DNA from: Promethearchaeota archaeon Loki_b32
GTDB lineage: Archaea > Asgardarchaeota > Lokiarchaeia > Sigyniarchaeales > SOKP01
DNA: 64,000 nt
Assembly (NCBI GenBank): GCA_005223125.1
Contig: NJBH01000009.1
Location: 62,001 to 126,000 of the forward strand
Direction of reading: 5' to 3'
Shown in pieces: positions 18,700 to 27,283 of this stretch (positions are counted from its first letter, which is position 1; every line of letters starts with the position of its first letter). A program made the translations under genes and the position numbers. The notes under the pieces are model-generated. The model had not been told where the DNA came from and searched no databases. It saw only the letters and a list, made by a program, of their open reading frames with translations.

Positions 18700-19482
18700 T
18701 TATCTTTCAATTTTTTCTCTTTCAACTAATACTTGTTTAATCTCATAACATTCTTCTTGATATGGACAGATCTCACATCCCCAATCATATTCACAATCTA
18801 TTCTTTTTTTCCAATTTTCTATTTTCTTTAACCATTTTTCATTTATATAAGAATTAATTTTAGAAGTGATCTTAATAAACTCATCAATTACATTTGTATA
18901 AGTATTAACAAAAAAAATCTCCATAGACTCAATTAGATCTTTGAAACGTTGTTTGTATAAATAAAAAATCGCATTTCCTAAAAATTCAAAAGTAAAATCC
19001 TTCATTATTTTCTCACTAATTCTACACCAAAATTTTCTAGGAATTGTCCTTATCAAAAATCCTTCTATTCCATTAGATATTAGATTAAATTGTCTTAAAG
19101 AATCCCAATCCTTTTCAGTAATATTCTTTCCCCCAATCAGGATTATCATTCCAAAATCGATCGATAGGTCGTGTATATCCTTATTTTCTACTCCAATTAA
19201 CGTAATTGTTCCTTTTTTTACAGCATTTATAAAATCTAATTCAGAGAAAGGATAAACTAATGAAAATGACTTTTTATTGATACCTCCCAGTTCAAGCTTA
19301 GTTTCTTCTTGAAGAATAATCTCTTTATGCTTATCTAATTCAACTTTAATACTTAACTTTTCAAAGAGTTTAGGAGGATTAGGATTTTCTTCATAAATAA
19401 ATACATTTCTCCCTTTTTGGGACTCGGAGTTTATATGATTCCTTAAACCATCAAGAAATTCTTCAAATAATTCGATCTTCAT
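18700..19482 (-). CDS. Truncated acetyl-CoA synthase beta (CdhC/AcsB)-like protein
   Basis: 260 aa. From about residue 62 it tracks archaeal CdhC by eye: LELGGINKKSFSLV (compare LGGPKS-LELV), GTITLIGVENKDI, FGMIILIGG, NGIEGFLIRTIPRKFWCRIS and FEFLGNAIFYLYKQRF. The end, CEYDWGCEICPYQEEC, sits where CdhC has its first A-cluster cysteines, but the protein stops there, so the rest of the A-cluster domain is missing. It may bind a different metal site. It lies between the CCG Fe-S gene and a CooC-like ATPase gene. Homology is judged from memory of the family and needs a profile search. Confidence 0.5.
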   Translation of the reverse strand: MKIELFEEFLDGLRNHINSESQKGRNVFIYEENPNPPKLFEKLSIKVELDKHKEIILQEETKLELGGINKKSFSLVYPFSELDFINAVKKGTITLIGVENKDIHDLSIDFGMIILIGGKNITEKDWDSLRQFNLISNGIEGFLIRTIPRKFWCRISEKIMKDFTFEFLGNAIFYLYKQRFKDLIESMEIFFVNTYTNVIDEFIKITSKINSYINEKWLKKIENWKKRIDCEYDWGCEICPYQEECYEIKQVLVEREKIER

Positions 19483-19534
19483 AAAATTCCATTTATGATT
19501 CTATAAAGATAATAAAAAAAAAGGATTAATAGTT

Positions 19535-20800
19535 TTAACTCTTAATTGCTTTATTTATTAATTCTGATAGATCAAAGGTTTTAATTTCACCATCTTTGAT
19601 ATTTGCCTTGAATTGGTTTAAACAGAATGGACAGCAAGATACAATTGCTTCAGCAGTAGTTTCTTTCGCTTCCTCAATTCTTTCATTCGCGGCAAAATTT
19701 GATAAATCTTTAAATGCTGACCTCACACCGCCCCCAGAACCACAACACCAAGCATTTTGTTTATTTCTTGGCATTTCCATTAAATTAATTCCAGGAATGT
19801 TCTTCAATACTTCTCTTGGGGGTTCAAAGATTCCCATATGGCGACCAATATGACAAGGATCGTGATACGTTATGTTCATGTTTACATTGTTATTGAATTT
19901 TACCTCATTATTATTTAATTTCTCCAGTATAAACTCAGGTAAATGAAGTATCTCAATACCATGGTCAAGCCCAAATTTCTTAGGGTATGTCTCTTTTAAT
20001 GTTCGATAACAACCCGCACAAGATGTTATAATTTTTTCAATTCCTTCATTTTTAAAGATATTTACATTAGTCTCAGCAATCTGTTTTGCTTTTTCAGTTT
20101 GTCCAGTCATATATACAGGAGATCCGCAACAATACTCCTCTTTAAGTATTTTAAAATCAACTTGAAGGGAATTCAATATTTCTGCGGTATTAATTGCGAT
20201 TTTTTGTTCTCTATAACTTGTTGTACATCCAACAAAATATGCTAGTTTTGCATCTTGAGATTGTTTAATATTTGAGGTAATCCAATTTGTTCTATCTTTA
20301 TGTTTTTCCATATATGGATTAAATTCTTTACCAACATGGTCAGTATACTGTTTTTGTTCTGGCATTGGTCCTAAACCTTTTTGAACTGCTTTTTCTCTCA
20401 TTGCCATCAACCATTCTCCGGCATAATAGTGAATCTCTGGTATTTGACATTGTTGTGTACATGCTAAGCAAACAGAACATTGGTAAAATATATTTGCTAA
20501 ATTTTCTGTCCAATCTAAGCGATTTGAAGTAACTGCCCAAGAAAGAAGATTTTTTCCTCCTAAATAATAAGCCTCAAACTTTCCAAATTCTCCAGAGGGA
20601 CAAACTCGAAACCAACCCTCTTCCTGATATCCAGTTCGGCATGTACCACATTTTCCACATTGATATAAGATGTCTTTATAATATTCTAAATCTTTATGTC
20701 TATCAAGTTTTTGTTGATCGGGGACGGTTTCAATACGAGTTATGCCTTTACCATCGACAAATTTTATTTTTTCTTCTTTCACCATTTTAATCATCTCCAA
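19535..20800 (-). CDS. CCG-domain Fe-S oxidoreductase subunit (HdrD/GlpC-like)
   Basis: 421 aa. N-terminal cluster cysteines CGKCGTCRTGYQEEGW...CP and CSVCLACTQQC are followed by two CCG domains: CCGSPVYMTGQTEKA (about residue 225) and CCGSGGGVRSAF (about 355). This is the electron-transfer partner of FAD-linked dehydrogenases of the GlcD type. It overlaps the end of the FAD gene by 14 bp, so the two form a complex. It should carry electrons between the flavoprotein and a ferredoxin, quinone or heterodisulfide-type acceptor; the acceptor is not visible. Confidence 0.82.
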   Translation of the reverse strand: MEMIKMVKEEKIKFVDGKGITRIETVPDQQKLDRHKDLEYYKDILYQCGKCGTCRTGYQEEGWFRVCPSGEFGKFEAYYLGGKNLLSWAVTSNRLDWTENLANIFYQCSVCLACTQQCQIPEIHYYAGEWLMAMREKAVQKGLGPMPEQKQYTDHVGKEFNPYMEKHKDRTNWITSNIKQSQDAKLAYFVGCTTSYREQKIAINTAEILNSLQVDFKILKEEYCCGSPVYMTGQTEKAKQIAETNVNIFKNEGIEKIITSCAGCYRTLKETYPKKFGLDHGIEILHLPEFILEKLNNNEVKFNNNVNMNITYHDPCHIGRHMGIFEPPREVLKNIPGINLMEMPRNKQNAWCCGSGGGVRSAFKDLSNFAANERIEEAKETTAEAIVSCCPFCLNQFKANIKDGEIKTFDLSELINKAIKS

Positions 20801-22262
20801 TACCCTGTCCTGGATTCATAATATTATTTGGATCAAGAAATTTTTTTATCCTTTCAATTAGATTATTTGTTTCTGGAAGAGTTTTATCCTTATAGTGTTG
20901 AACTACCCATTTTGGAGGTTTATACATTATTGTTCCTTCAAGTTGTTGAACAGCATCATGAATTTCTTTTAGAATTTGCCTTGTTTTTCTTATATCTTCT
21001 GGATCATTTTTATTAAAATTCACATTAGTCCTTGTAACGCAATAATGACCACCAAACATAATTCTACAATAATATTGAGGTGATTTTCCGTATTTAAGGC
21101 AGATTTCTCTTGATATTTGGTAATATTTTATAATATTGCGTGTTGTATTATAACATCCAATCCACTCTCCTCCGCCACCTCTAGCAAAATTCCAACATCC
21201 CCAAAATTGTATTGGCATTTGACCTCCCGTTACTGGGAATATATGACCTAATACTCCCCTCATTTTTTTGGGAAAATTTCTTGTTTGAACATCAGCAGTT
21301 AGTGGTTCAATATTATATTCACGACATATTTTTTTAATAGCATCGCACTGTGCTTTATGCTGTTCTTCTGTGTATGCTTCAGTTGTAATTAGACCAATAA
21401 AGTCAGGCAACCCTAGTGAAACGGGGTCTATTGCTACACTTTTCTGATCAAAACATTGAAGAGATTGAGCCCATCCCATATTTGTCATCAATAAGTCTAC
21501 AATTCCTAGACCCGCTTTTGATAATTTAAGCAACATAGGAACTCCATCTTCAACTCTAGTTGCAAAAGGAAGAAAATCAGTTCGATATGGGAGTTTTGGC
21601 CATATTTTAATTGCTGCTTTTGTTACGATTCCAGTAGTACCTTCCCATCCTATAAATAATCCTGAAATATCCGGTAAAGGCTGTCTACCGTACCAATAAT
21701 CAGTAAGACTACATGAACCGGCTCTTATTAGTTCTCCAGTTGGTAAAACTACCTCTAAACCATTGGTAAATTCTGCTCCTGTCCCTCCTATCATACCAAG
21801 ATCCCACATTCCATAAGCTAAACATGAAGGAACCACACCTGTACCTGGAGGTGAAAATGTGACTCCTATACGAAAATCTGGATGATATTTATCAAAATAT
21901 CCCTTGAAATCCGCCCACGTAATTCCTCCTTCAACAACAGCATACATATCATCCTCATTTACTTCAAGCACATGATTCATGCGTCGTAAATCTACAACAA
22001 TACCTCCTTTTCGAGGTGTAGCAATTGAACCAAAATTAATCCCTGAAACCCAAGGTACGATTGGAATCTTATGTTTATTCGCAATTTTTACAATTTCTTG
22101 GACCTCTTCAGCAGTTTCAGGCATTATAGCAATATCACATTTACCTTCTGGTTCTGCGGTTATAAAATCATAATGGTATAAATATTGTATCTCAGGTTCA
22201 TCAGATACATATCGATCTCCAACAATTTTTTCTAATTCTGCTATTATCTCGCCATTATTCAT
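20787..22262 (-). CDS. FAD-binding oxidoreductase (VAO/GlcD family)
   Basis: 491 aa. The FAD-binding PCMH domain shows IPIVPWVSGINFGSIATPRK, GGIVVDLRRMNHVLEV and VVEGGITWADFKGYF, then GMIGGTGAEFTNGLEVVLPT. The C-terminus ends with the family signature LDPNNIMNPGQG. It oxidises a hydroxy acid or similar substrate with FAD. Upstream of the CCG partner gene and downstream of the BcrB/C-like genes in the same operon, which suggests it feeds or drains electrons around the dehydratase. The substrate is unknown. Confidence 0.82.
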   Translation of the reverse strand: MNNGEIIAELEKIVGDRYVSDEPEIQYLYHYDFITAEPEGKCDIAIMPETAEEVQEIVKIANKHKIPIVPWVSGINFGSIATPRKGGIVVDLRRMNHVLEVNEDDMYAVVEGGITWADFKGYFDKYHPDFRIGVTFSPPGTGVVPSCLAYGMWDLGMIGGTGAEFTNGLEVVLPTGELIRAGSCSLTDYWYGRQPLPDISGLFIGWEGTTGIVTKAAIKIWPKLPYRTDFLPFATRVEDGVPMLLKLSKAGLGIVDLLMTNMGWAQSLQCFDQKSVAIDPVSLGLPDFIGLITTEAYTEEQHKAQCDAIKKICREYNIEPLTADVQTRNFPKKMRGVLGHIFPVTGGQMPIQFWGCWNFARGGGGEWIGCYNTTRNIIKYYQISREICLKYGKSPQYYCRIMFGGHYCVTRTNVNFNKNDPEDIRKTRQILKEIHDAVQQLEGTIMYKPPKWVVQHYKDKTLPETNNLIERIKKFLDPNNIMNPGQGIGDD

Positions 22263-22327
22263 TTTTAATTCACTTAATTTGAAATTTTAATATAAAATTA
22301 TATTTACTTAATGATATTAAAGCGTTT

Positions 22328-23629
22328 TCACATTAGTGTCTGAGAAAACATCTTTATTTTATCCCGAATAATTTTTTCAGATGCAAATCGAGCATCCCCC
22401 ACGTCAACATCAATTAAAAGCATTGGTATACCAACTTCATCTCTTAATGCTTCTCTTAAAATTTGAGGAACACTTCCGAATTGCTTACAACCAATATGAG
22501 ATGTAAATATAAAACAATCAGCGGAATAATCTTTTGCTAATTGAACACATTCATCTATAAAAGAGTAATAGAATTCTGCAGACTGCTTAACCATGGGTGC
22601 TTCCATTGACCTCCTCGCCATACCATAAAGCATAGTATCTAAATCTGATTTAGTATTAATTGGTTCAGCAAAATTATAATTAAAAATATCAAATAAAATT
22701 GACATTCCAAGATGACGATCTAACCATTCTCCAAGTTCTAAATCAAAGAATATAATCATATATGGCCAAATACTCCTTATTTTTTCCTCTCCAGCATGGT
22801 GTTCTTTATTTTTATACCTTTTTTTCGATATTTCAAGCATGTCATTATAAAAACTTGCTTTTTCAGTACGCCCAGATAAATAAATTGCTGCTGCTGCTGA
22901 CATTGCGTTAAACATATTCTCTACCGGACATGGTTTTACCTTTTTTAATTCGAAAATTTCTAATTGCAGTTTTGTCACTTGATTTTCTAATTCAATTGCT
23001 TCTCGTAATTTACTATAATCGGGTTCTTGATTTATAACTTTACCTAACGCTTCTAATCCCAATTTAATTTGTTCCCCATGATAATGATAACTTTTTTCCT
23101 CTTTTAAAAAAGGTAAATCTGGTGCTATAAGTGGGATTTTTTTATGATAAGAGAAAAAGGGATATGATGCGTATGTGTTATCACATGGAGCTGTTGGTGT
23201 AATAATAGCATCAAACTTAAATAGATCATCCAAAGTCATTCCCATTGTACCTTTCTGAGAGGTACAAGTGTGAAAGGGGTGACCCCAATTAGTAATTAAA
23301 TCATAATATTTCTCAGAACCATGCGGTAATAGTGCTGCCAATAGATATGAAACAGCTTCTATACAAACAGGAACACAATCAAAGCAAGAAAGGTATTCTG
23401 TAGGGAAAGAGAAATGGTGTCCAATTATGGGTAAGCCTTCTCTTGCTTTTTGGATATATTCTTCCATCACTGATTTTAAATGTTTTAAACCAATCCGTAA
23501 TGAGGGGATTCCCTTATCTGGGAGTATTCCTTCTATTAATCCAGAAGTAGATTTAACTGCTTCATATAACATTTTATATGGAATTATTCTATTTTCTAAT
23601 TCAACTCTTTTTGCCAATTTTTTTTTCAC
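22328..23629 (-). CDS. 2-hydroxyacyl-CoA dehydratase / benzoyl-CoA reductase BcrB-like subunit
   Basis: 433 aa, the length of BcrB. Candidate cluster ligands of the HgdB/BcrB family are visible: CFDCVPVCIEA near residue 81, CTSQKG and APCDNTYASY in the middle, FTSHIGCKQFG near residue 390, followed by GIPMLLIDVDVGDAR. With the 381-aa subunit coded just upstream it should form the heterodimer that binds a [4Fe-4S] cluster and removes water from 2-hydroxyacyl-CoA or reduces an aryl-CoA. The required ASKHA activator is not in this operon. Confidence 0.82.
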   Translation of the reverse strand: MKKKLAKRVELENRIIPYKMLYEAVKSTSGLIEGILPDKGIPSLRIGLKHLKSVMEEYIQKAREGLPIIGHHFSFPTEYLSCFDCVPVCIEAVSYLLAALLPHGSEKYYDLITNWGHPFHTCTSQKGTMGMTLDDLFKFDAIITPTAPCDNTYASYPFFSYHKKIPLIAPDLPFLKEEKSYHYHGEQIKLGLEALGKVINQEPDYSKLREAIELENQVTKLQLEIFELKKVKPCPVENMFNAMSAAAAIYLSGRTEKASFYNDMLEISKKRYKNKEHHAGEEKIRSIWPYMIIFFDLELGEWLDRHLGMSILFDIFNYNFAEPINTKSDLDTMLYGMARRSMEAPMVKQSAEFYYSFIDECVQLAKDYSADCFIFTSHIGCKQFGSVPQILREALRDEVGIPMLLIDVDVGDARFASEKIIRDKIKMFSQTLM

Positions 23630-23657
23630 ACTTTTCTTTATGTTATATCTTAATATC

Positions 23658-24803
23658 TCAAGAAATCATTTCTATAAAAGCTTCAATTCTCGTTTGCAAA
23701 CGAGTAGTATCTGCTTGAAAGAATTCTCTATCAATATTTAGAACAGGAATTTCCAAATCTTTTAATTCATGAGAAAAAAGCATATTATCACATCCTGCTA
23801 GATCACAATTATTAATTCTTTGTAAAATTACTCCATCAATCTTTGCCCTTTTTATTTCATCTTTAATAAAATCTAAGCGCCGTTGATGATCATCCATCAT
23901 TCTGGGGCAAGAGATCCGGTAATAATGACGCCTAGAAATCATTTCTAAAGGATTCTTTCCATCTTCTAATTTTACATCATCTAAGAAATTTCTAATTCCA
24001 AAACATAAGAAATCTGATACAATATTAGCGCCAGAATTTTCAATTAGTTTTGTAAAATTAATATCATCAACTTCACTTCCGACAAGCATTACTCTTTTAG
24101 CATCTGTTTTCAATCCTTCAATCTCTTTTAATAAATTTAAAATTCGTTCTAATTCCTGATTAGCTATATCTTTTGGAACAGAAGAATTAGCCATCGATAT
24201 TTGCAATGCCTCAGTTCCTGTGATTTTTGGAGCATCTTGAATTCTTAATTTATGAATCTCTCGTAATAGACTTCGATTCTTGTTGTAAATATTAATAGAA
24301 TTTAACAGATCCTCATCAGTGATTTTTTTATTATTATAATTTTTTTCTATTTCTTCTTTTAATTCCTCAATTTCTCTTTTATACCATTCAAAACCTTCTT
24401 TAGTTACGATATGGGGTATAGCAATATAGAATCTTGGTACTTTTTTATTAAAGCCCTCACGTTTAAATACCTTTAAATCAAATAATTCAAACATTCTGCG
24501 GGAATGATCGCAGGAATTACAAATAAAAAGACCATCCAAAAAATCATAAAACCCACGTAAAGCCATATCTAATGTGGCTCTAACGAATGAACATGTAAAC
24601 CGTACCATATATATATCTCCGAGATCTGTATCCTCATGTCCAGTTGCTCTGATTCTGAATGGTAATAAATTAGCGGCATACAATAATTCTTCTGGAATAT
24701 AGGTACAATAATGACCTACTATTTTTTTATTATCTTTTTGCCAATCTTCAATATAATGATTTTTTATAGAATTAGAAGCTGTTAAAAATGGATCTTTGTA
24801 CAA
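23658..24803 (-). CDS. 2-hydroxyacyl-CoA dehydratase / benzoyl-CoA reductase BcrC-like subunit
   Basis: 381 aa, the length of BcrC. Early GHYCTYIPEELLYAANLLPF, then FTCSFVRATLDMAL and ICNSCDHSRRMFEL, and a late RINNCDLAGCDN followed by EIPVLNIDREF, all family landmarks including three Cys positions expected to bind a cluster. 28 bp before the BcrB-like gene, 17 bp after the SCP2-like gene. It pairs with its neighbour; whether the substrate is a hydroxyacyl-CoA (as the CoA-transferase in the window would suggest) or an aromatic CoA cannot be told. Confidence 0.82.
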   Translation of the reverse strand: MYKDPFLTASNSIKNHYIEDWQKDNKKIVGHYCTYIPEELLYAANLLPFRIRATGHEDTDLGDIYMVRFTCSFVRATLDMALRGFYDFLDGLFICNSCDHSRRMFELFDLKVFKREGFNKKVPRFYIAIPHIVTKEGFEWYKREIEELKEEIEKNYNNKKITDEDLLNSINIYNKNRSLLREIHKLRIQDAPKITGTEALQISMANSSVPKDIANQELERILNLLKEIEGLKTDAKRVMLVGSEVDDINFTKLIENSGANIVSDFLCFGIRNFLDDVKLEDGKNPLEMISRRHYYRISCPRMMDDHQRRLDFIKDEIKRAKIDGVILQRINNCDLAGCDNMLFSHELKDLEIPVLNIDREFFQADTTRLQTRIEAFIEMIS

Positions 24804-24820
24804 ACTTATGATAAAACACC

Positions 24821-25309
24821 TTATCTACCTTTTTTATACATTTCATGTTTACCTATCATTAAACATCTTACCAATTTGATAGCGGCAACATAAGATCCTT
24901 TTATTTTAGCTTTTCCTGGAATGATGTATTTTAAAAGTTTTGCTAACCCAAAAATATTGCTCTTAGAACGAATTATACTACTTATCACAGTAAGAATTTT
25001 CTCTTCTTTAACATTTATAATAATTCTTGCAACAGGATCAATAGCTTTCTCTGCGTGACAATTAAAATTATTCCGATCTGATGTGAGTATGAATGTAATG
25101 TATCCATCGAATTCTTTGAGGTATAATTCAATTTCTTTACCTTTATGCTTGCCTACTTTTTTAAAGGGTTCATCTTGACCGTATAAATCGACTAGCATTT
25201 TTGCTAACCTAGCAATATTGAGAATTTTTGTATCTTTAATTAAATTCTCTGCTCTAATATTTATATCAATTTTTTTTGAGGCGTTTGTTTGATTTATAGC
25301 TGCCACCAA
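24821..25309 (-). CDS. SCP2 sterol-carrier-like domain protein
   Basis: 162 aa from a TTG at 25309 or a GTG at 25306; no good ribosome site. The pattern in residues 65-150 (ITFILTSD, then PVARIIINVKEEKIL, then AKLLKYIIPGKAKIKGSYVAA) fits the SCP2 fold, in which acyl chains or acyl-CoA are bound. It is the first gene of the operon with the BcrC/BcrB-like subunits. Assignment by pattern only. Confidence 0.5.
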   Translation of the reverse strand: MVAAINQTNASKKIDINIRAENLIKDTKILNIARLAKMLVDLYGQDEPFKKVGKHKGKEIELYLKEFDGYITFILTSDRNNFNCHAEKAIDPVARIIINVKEEKILTVISSIIRSKSNIFGLAKLLKYIIPGKAKIKGSYVAAIKLVRCLMIGKHEMYKKGR

Positions 25310-25397
25310 TTATGTGAGATTGCGGTTATTATATTTTGAATTTTCAAGTATTTAAAGATTTTATTGTCAAATTTATTTTCTAATGTTGGAATTAAAG

Positions 25398-25757
25398 TTA
25401 CTCAAAAGGTTCAAAACTTCTACAAATAGATTCTTTTTTTAAAAATTTATTCTTAATTTGACAATGAAATATCTCCTCATTATAGTAGACACAATTGCAA
25501 CAAGAGAAGAGATGATTTTTTAGTTTTTTAGTTATTTCCTTTAATTTTTCAGGATACTTTCCTTTACTTAACATAGTTTCAAGTTTATCGTGTGATGTTG
25601 CTGTTAATTTACAAAAGATGACCTTTGGAGAGGGAGGATTCCATATTTCAATCAAAGACGTACCAGTTACATTCGTAGGAGAATTTTGGTTGTTATACCC
25701 ACATTTACAAAATTTTTTCCTTAACATATTTCCACATTCAGGACAGAATTCAACCAA
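25398..25757 (-). CDS. Zinc-ribbon protein, copy A
   Basis: 119 aa. CPECGNMLRKKFCKCGY at the N-terminus is a zinc ribbon of the RNA-polymerase subunit M type; the C-terminus has a second Cys set (CCNCVYYNEEIFHC...C). Function unknown. It is about 60 percent identical by eye to the protein at 31692-32063, sharing the start MVEFCPECGNMLRKK and IWNPPSP in the middle. The two genes bracket the radical SAM locus, which may mark an insertion or a large duplication. Confidence 0.7.
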   Translation of the reverse strand: MVEFCPECGNMLRKKFCKCGYNNQNSPTNVTGTSLIEIWNPPSPKVIFCKLTATSHDKLETMLSKGKYPEKLKEITKKLKNHLFSCCNCVYYNEEIFHCQIKNKFLKKESICRSFEPFE

Positions 25758-25941
25758 TATTCTTTTATCACCGTTAGATGTGTATAATAGGATATAATTA
25801 ATTAAAAAGTCTCTAATTTTATAATTACAATTAAATTCTCTGTTATCATATTTCAGAAAATATTAGTTGAGTGTTAAAGTAAAATCCTTTAATTTTTCTT
25901 TTTTATTTCAAAATTAGACAAATAGACTTATTTTAAGTATT

Positions 25942-26562
25942 TTATATGTAAGGAGAGATATCAAAATCTTGCTCTAAAGAAAGATTTATGAAGTCATCTA
26001 CTTCTTGCTGCGAATCTCCATAAATTTTTAAGAGATATCCATTATCTTTCTTCTCAACTTCAACTCTAAAACCATAAAACATTGTTTTATATTCTAATTC
26101 CTTGACTCTCCTTTCATTATCAGCATCACCCAGAAAATATTCGCCATAAAAGTCACCCTTCGATAGTTTACGGAGCGAATATGCTGGAATCTCAACAACT
26201 TTACCATCAGATCTCTGGCAATTAATCCTTGCATTTTGGGTAAATTCACTAGGTTTCTCTAAGAGCCTTACTTCTTTTGATTGGGTTATCCAAAATAACA
26301 TATCTCCTATTTCTATGGATTCTAGCATACTTATTGTCTCTTTACTAGCACTCTTACTAATAAACCTTAACCGTCTTTCTTCTTTCTGTATCCATTCGCA
26401 GGCTCTATTAAGCAGTACTTTTACTCCAAAAGAATTGCCACTATTGAATTCTCGCCAAAATTCATCTAAATAATTACAGATATAAAAATCTAATTGCATA
26501 TCAAGAATCTTGAATGGACAATTTTTCTTATTTTGACGACAAATAAAATATTTTTTAGACAT
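25942..26562 (-). CDS. Hypothetical protein
   Basis: About 206 aa from the ATG at 26562 (MSKKYFICRQNKK). The frame is open to 26688, but the extra N-terminus is unlike a protein start and overlaps the nuclease remnant. It has CRQNKKNCPF near the start, a helical middle, and a mixed alpha/beta C-terminus (FYGFRVEVEKKDNGYLLKIY). No known family recognised; no membrane segment in the trimmed form. On the same strand as its neighbours. Confidence 0.45.
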   Translation of the reverse strand: MSKKYFICRQNKKNCPFKILDMQLDFYICNYLDEFWREFNSGNSFGVKVLLNRACEWIQKEERRLRFISKSASKETISMLESIEIGDMLFWITQSKEVRLLEKPSEFTQNARINCQRSDGKVVEIPAYSLRKLSKGDFYGEYFLGDADNERRVKELEYKTMFYGFRVEVEKKDNGYLLKIYGDSQQEVDDFINLSLEQDFDISPYI

Positions 26563-26632
26563 TAAATTATGTAAAAAATAACACTTCAAATATAAATAAT
26601 TAATGAATCTATTGGGAATAAGAAAAAAAATT

Positions 26633-26985
26633 TTATAAAGTACCGAGATAATTTCTAAGTTTAGAAAACTGCTCCTTAGTAAGTTCAATACCTGTCCACT
26701 CTTTTATCTGCTTAAGGATTTCATTCATCCAAATATTCTGATCCCATTTCTCCCAGATTTCTACCAATATTACATTCTTATCCTTACAAATAAGCCTCTT
26801 CTTCCTATCAGCTTCCTGTTGATCTGGATGACTATCACCATGCCAATATGTCCCCTGAGCTTCAAAAGCAATTCCTATCCACTTATCATCTAAACCTAGA
26901 TAATCCTTAAGTGGTTCGGCTCATATCTAATATCATCTAAACCTAGATAATCCTTAAGTGGTTTATTTAATTCCAGATAATTCTC
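26633..26985 (-). pseudogene. Remnant of a PD-(D/E)XK / Vsr-like nuclease
   Basis: Reading leftward, one frame gives WIGIAFEAQGTYWHG, HPDQQEADRKKRLICKD, KNVILVEIWEKWDQNIW and ends ELTKEQFSKLRNYLGTL-stop at 26633. The E-x-G...H...D..K...LVEIW layout is that of restriction-like endonucleases fused to or resembling very-short-patch repair nucleases. The N-terminal part (YENYLELNKPLKDYLGLDD) is out of frame because of a 47-bp insertion, and everything further upstream is missing, replaced by the ICMT-like remnant. Confidence 0.6.
26885..26963. repeat. 32-bp direct repeat with a 15-bp templated filler
   Basis: A 32-base sequence beginning atcatctaaacctagataat occurs at 26885-26916 and again at 26932-26963. 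The joint plus filler, ttcggctcatatctaat (26915-26931), is identical to 27385-27401 inside the wHTH gene. This is the pattern of a template-switch repair event. Confidence 0.75.
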
Positions 26986-27256
26986 ATATATTTATATGGT
27001 CCGGTTCGAATTAGCTGCTTTCTATGAGTTAATTGAAATATTAATGAGTAAACAAAAAGCTGAAATAAAAATAGTCAGTTGATAGAATTCTGGGATTTTG
27101 AAAGAAAAAGGATATGTAAATTATGAACGGAACACTCATTATACCTTTCCATATAGTTAAACAGGGTACATACTGAAAAATTGGAATTAATATTGAAGAA
27201 ATTCTCGTAGAAATTGCTTCAATTTTTCTTTTAATTTTACTTCTCTTAAAATTCAT
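26986..27256 (-). pseudogene. Decayed ICMT-like methyltransferase copy
   Basis: The ORF from 27256 codes for 71 aa (ISSILIPIFQYVPCLTIWKG, SVPFIIYISFFFQNPRIL) matching the N-terminus of the intact protein at 15897-16487, then shifts frame and stops at 27041. Further left, DNA for the TGPYR region (tatggtccggttcgaattag, 26996-27015) is still recognisable, and then the copy is cut. The gene follows the membrane wHTH paralog, the reverse of the order at 15-16.5 kb. Confidence 0.72.
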
Positions 27257-27283
27257 CCTTGGTTCCCATATATCTATTGCGAA

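Noticed and set aside
26563-26688. N-terminal extension of the hypothetical gene at 25942-26562
   Set aside because: Leu/Ile/Phe-rich sequence typical of AT-rich non-coding DNA and overlapping the end of the nuclease remnant; the ATG at 26562 gives a more plausible start.
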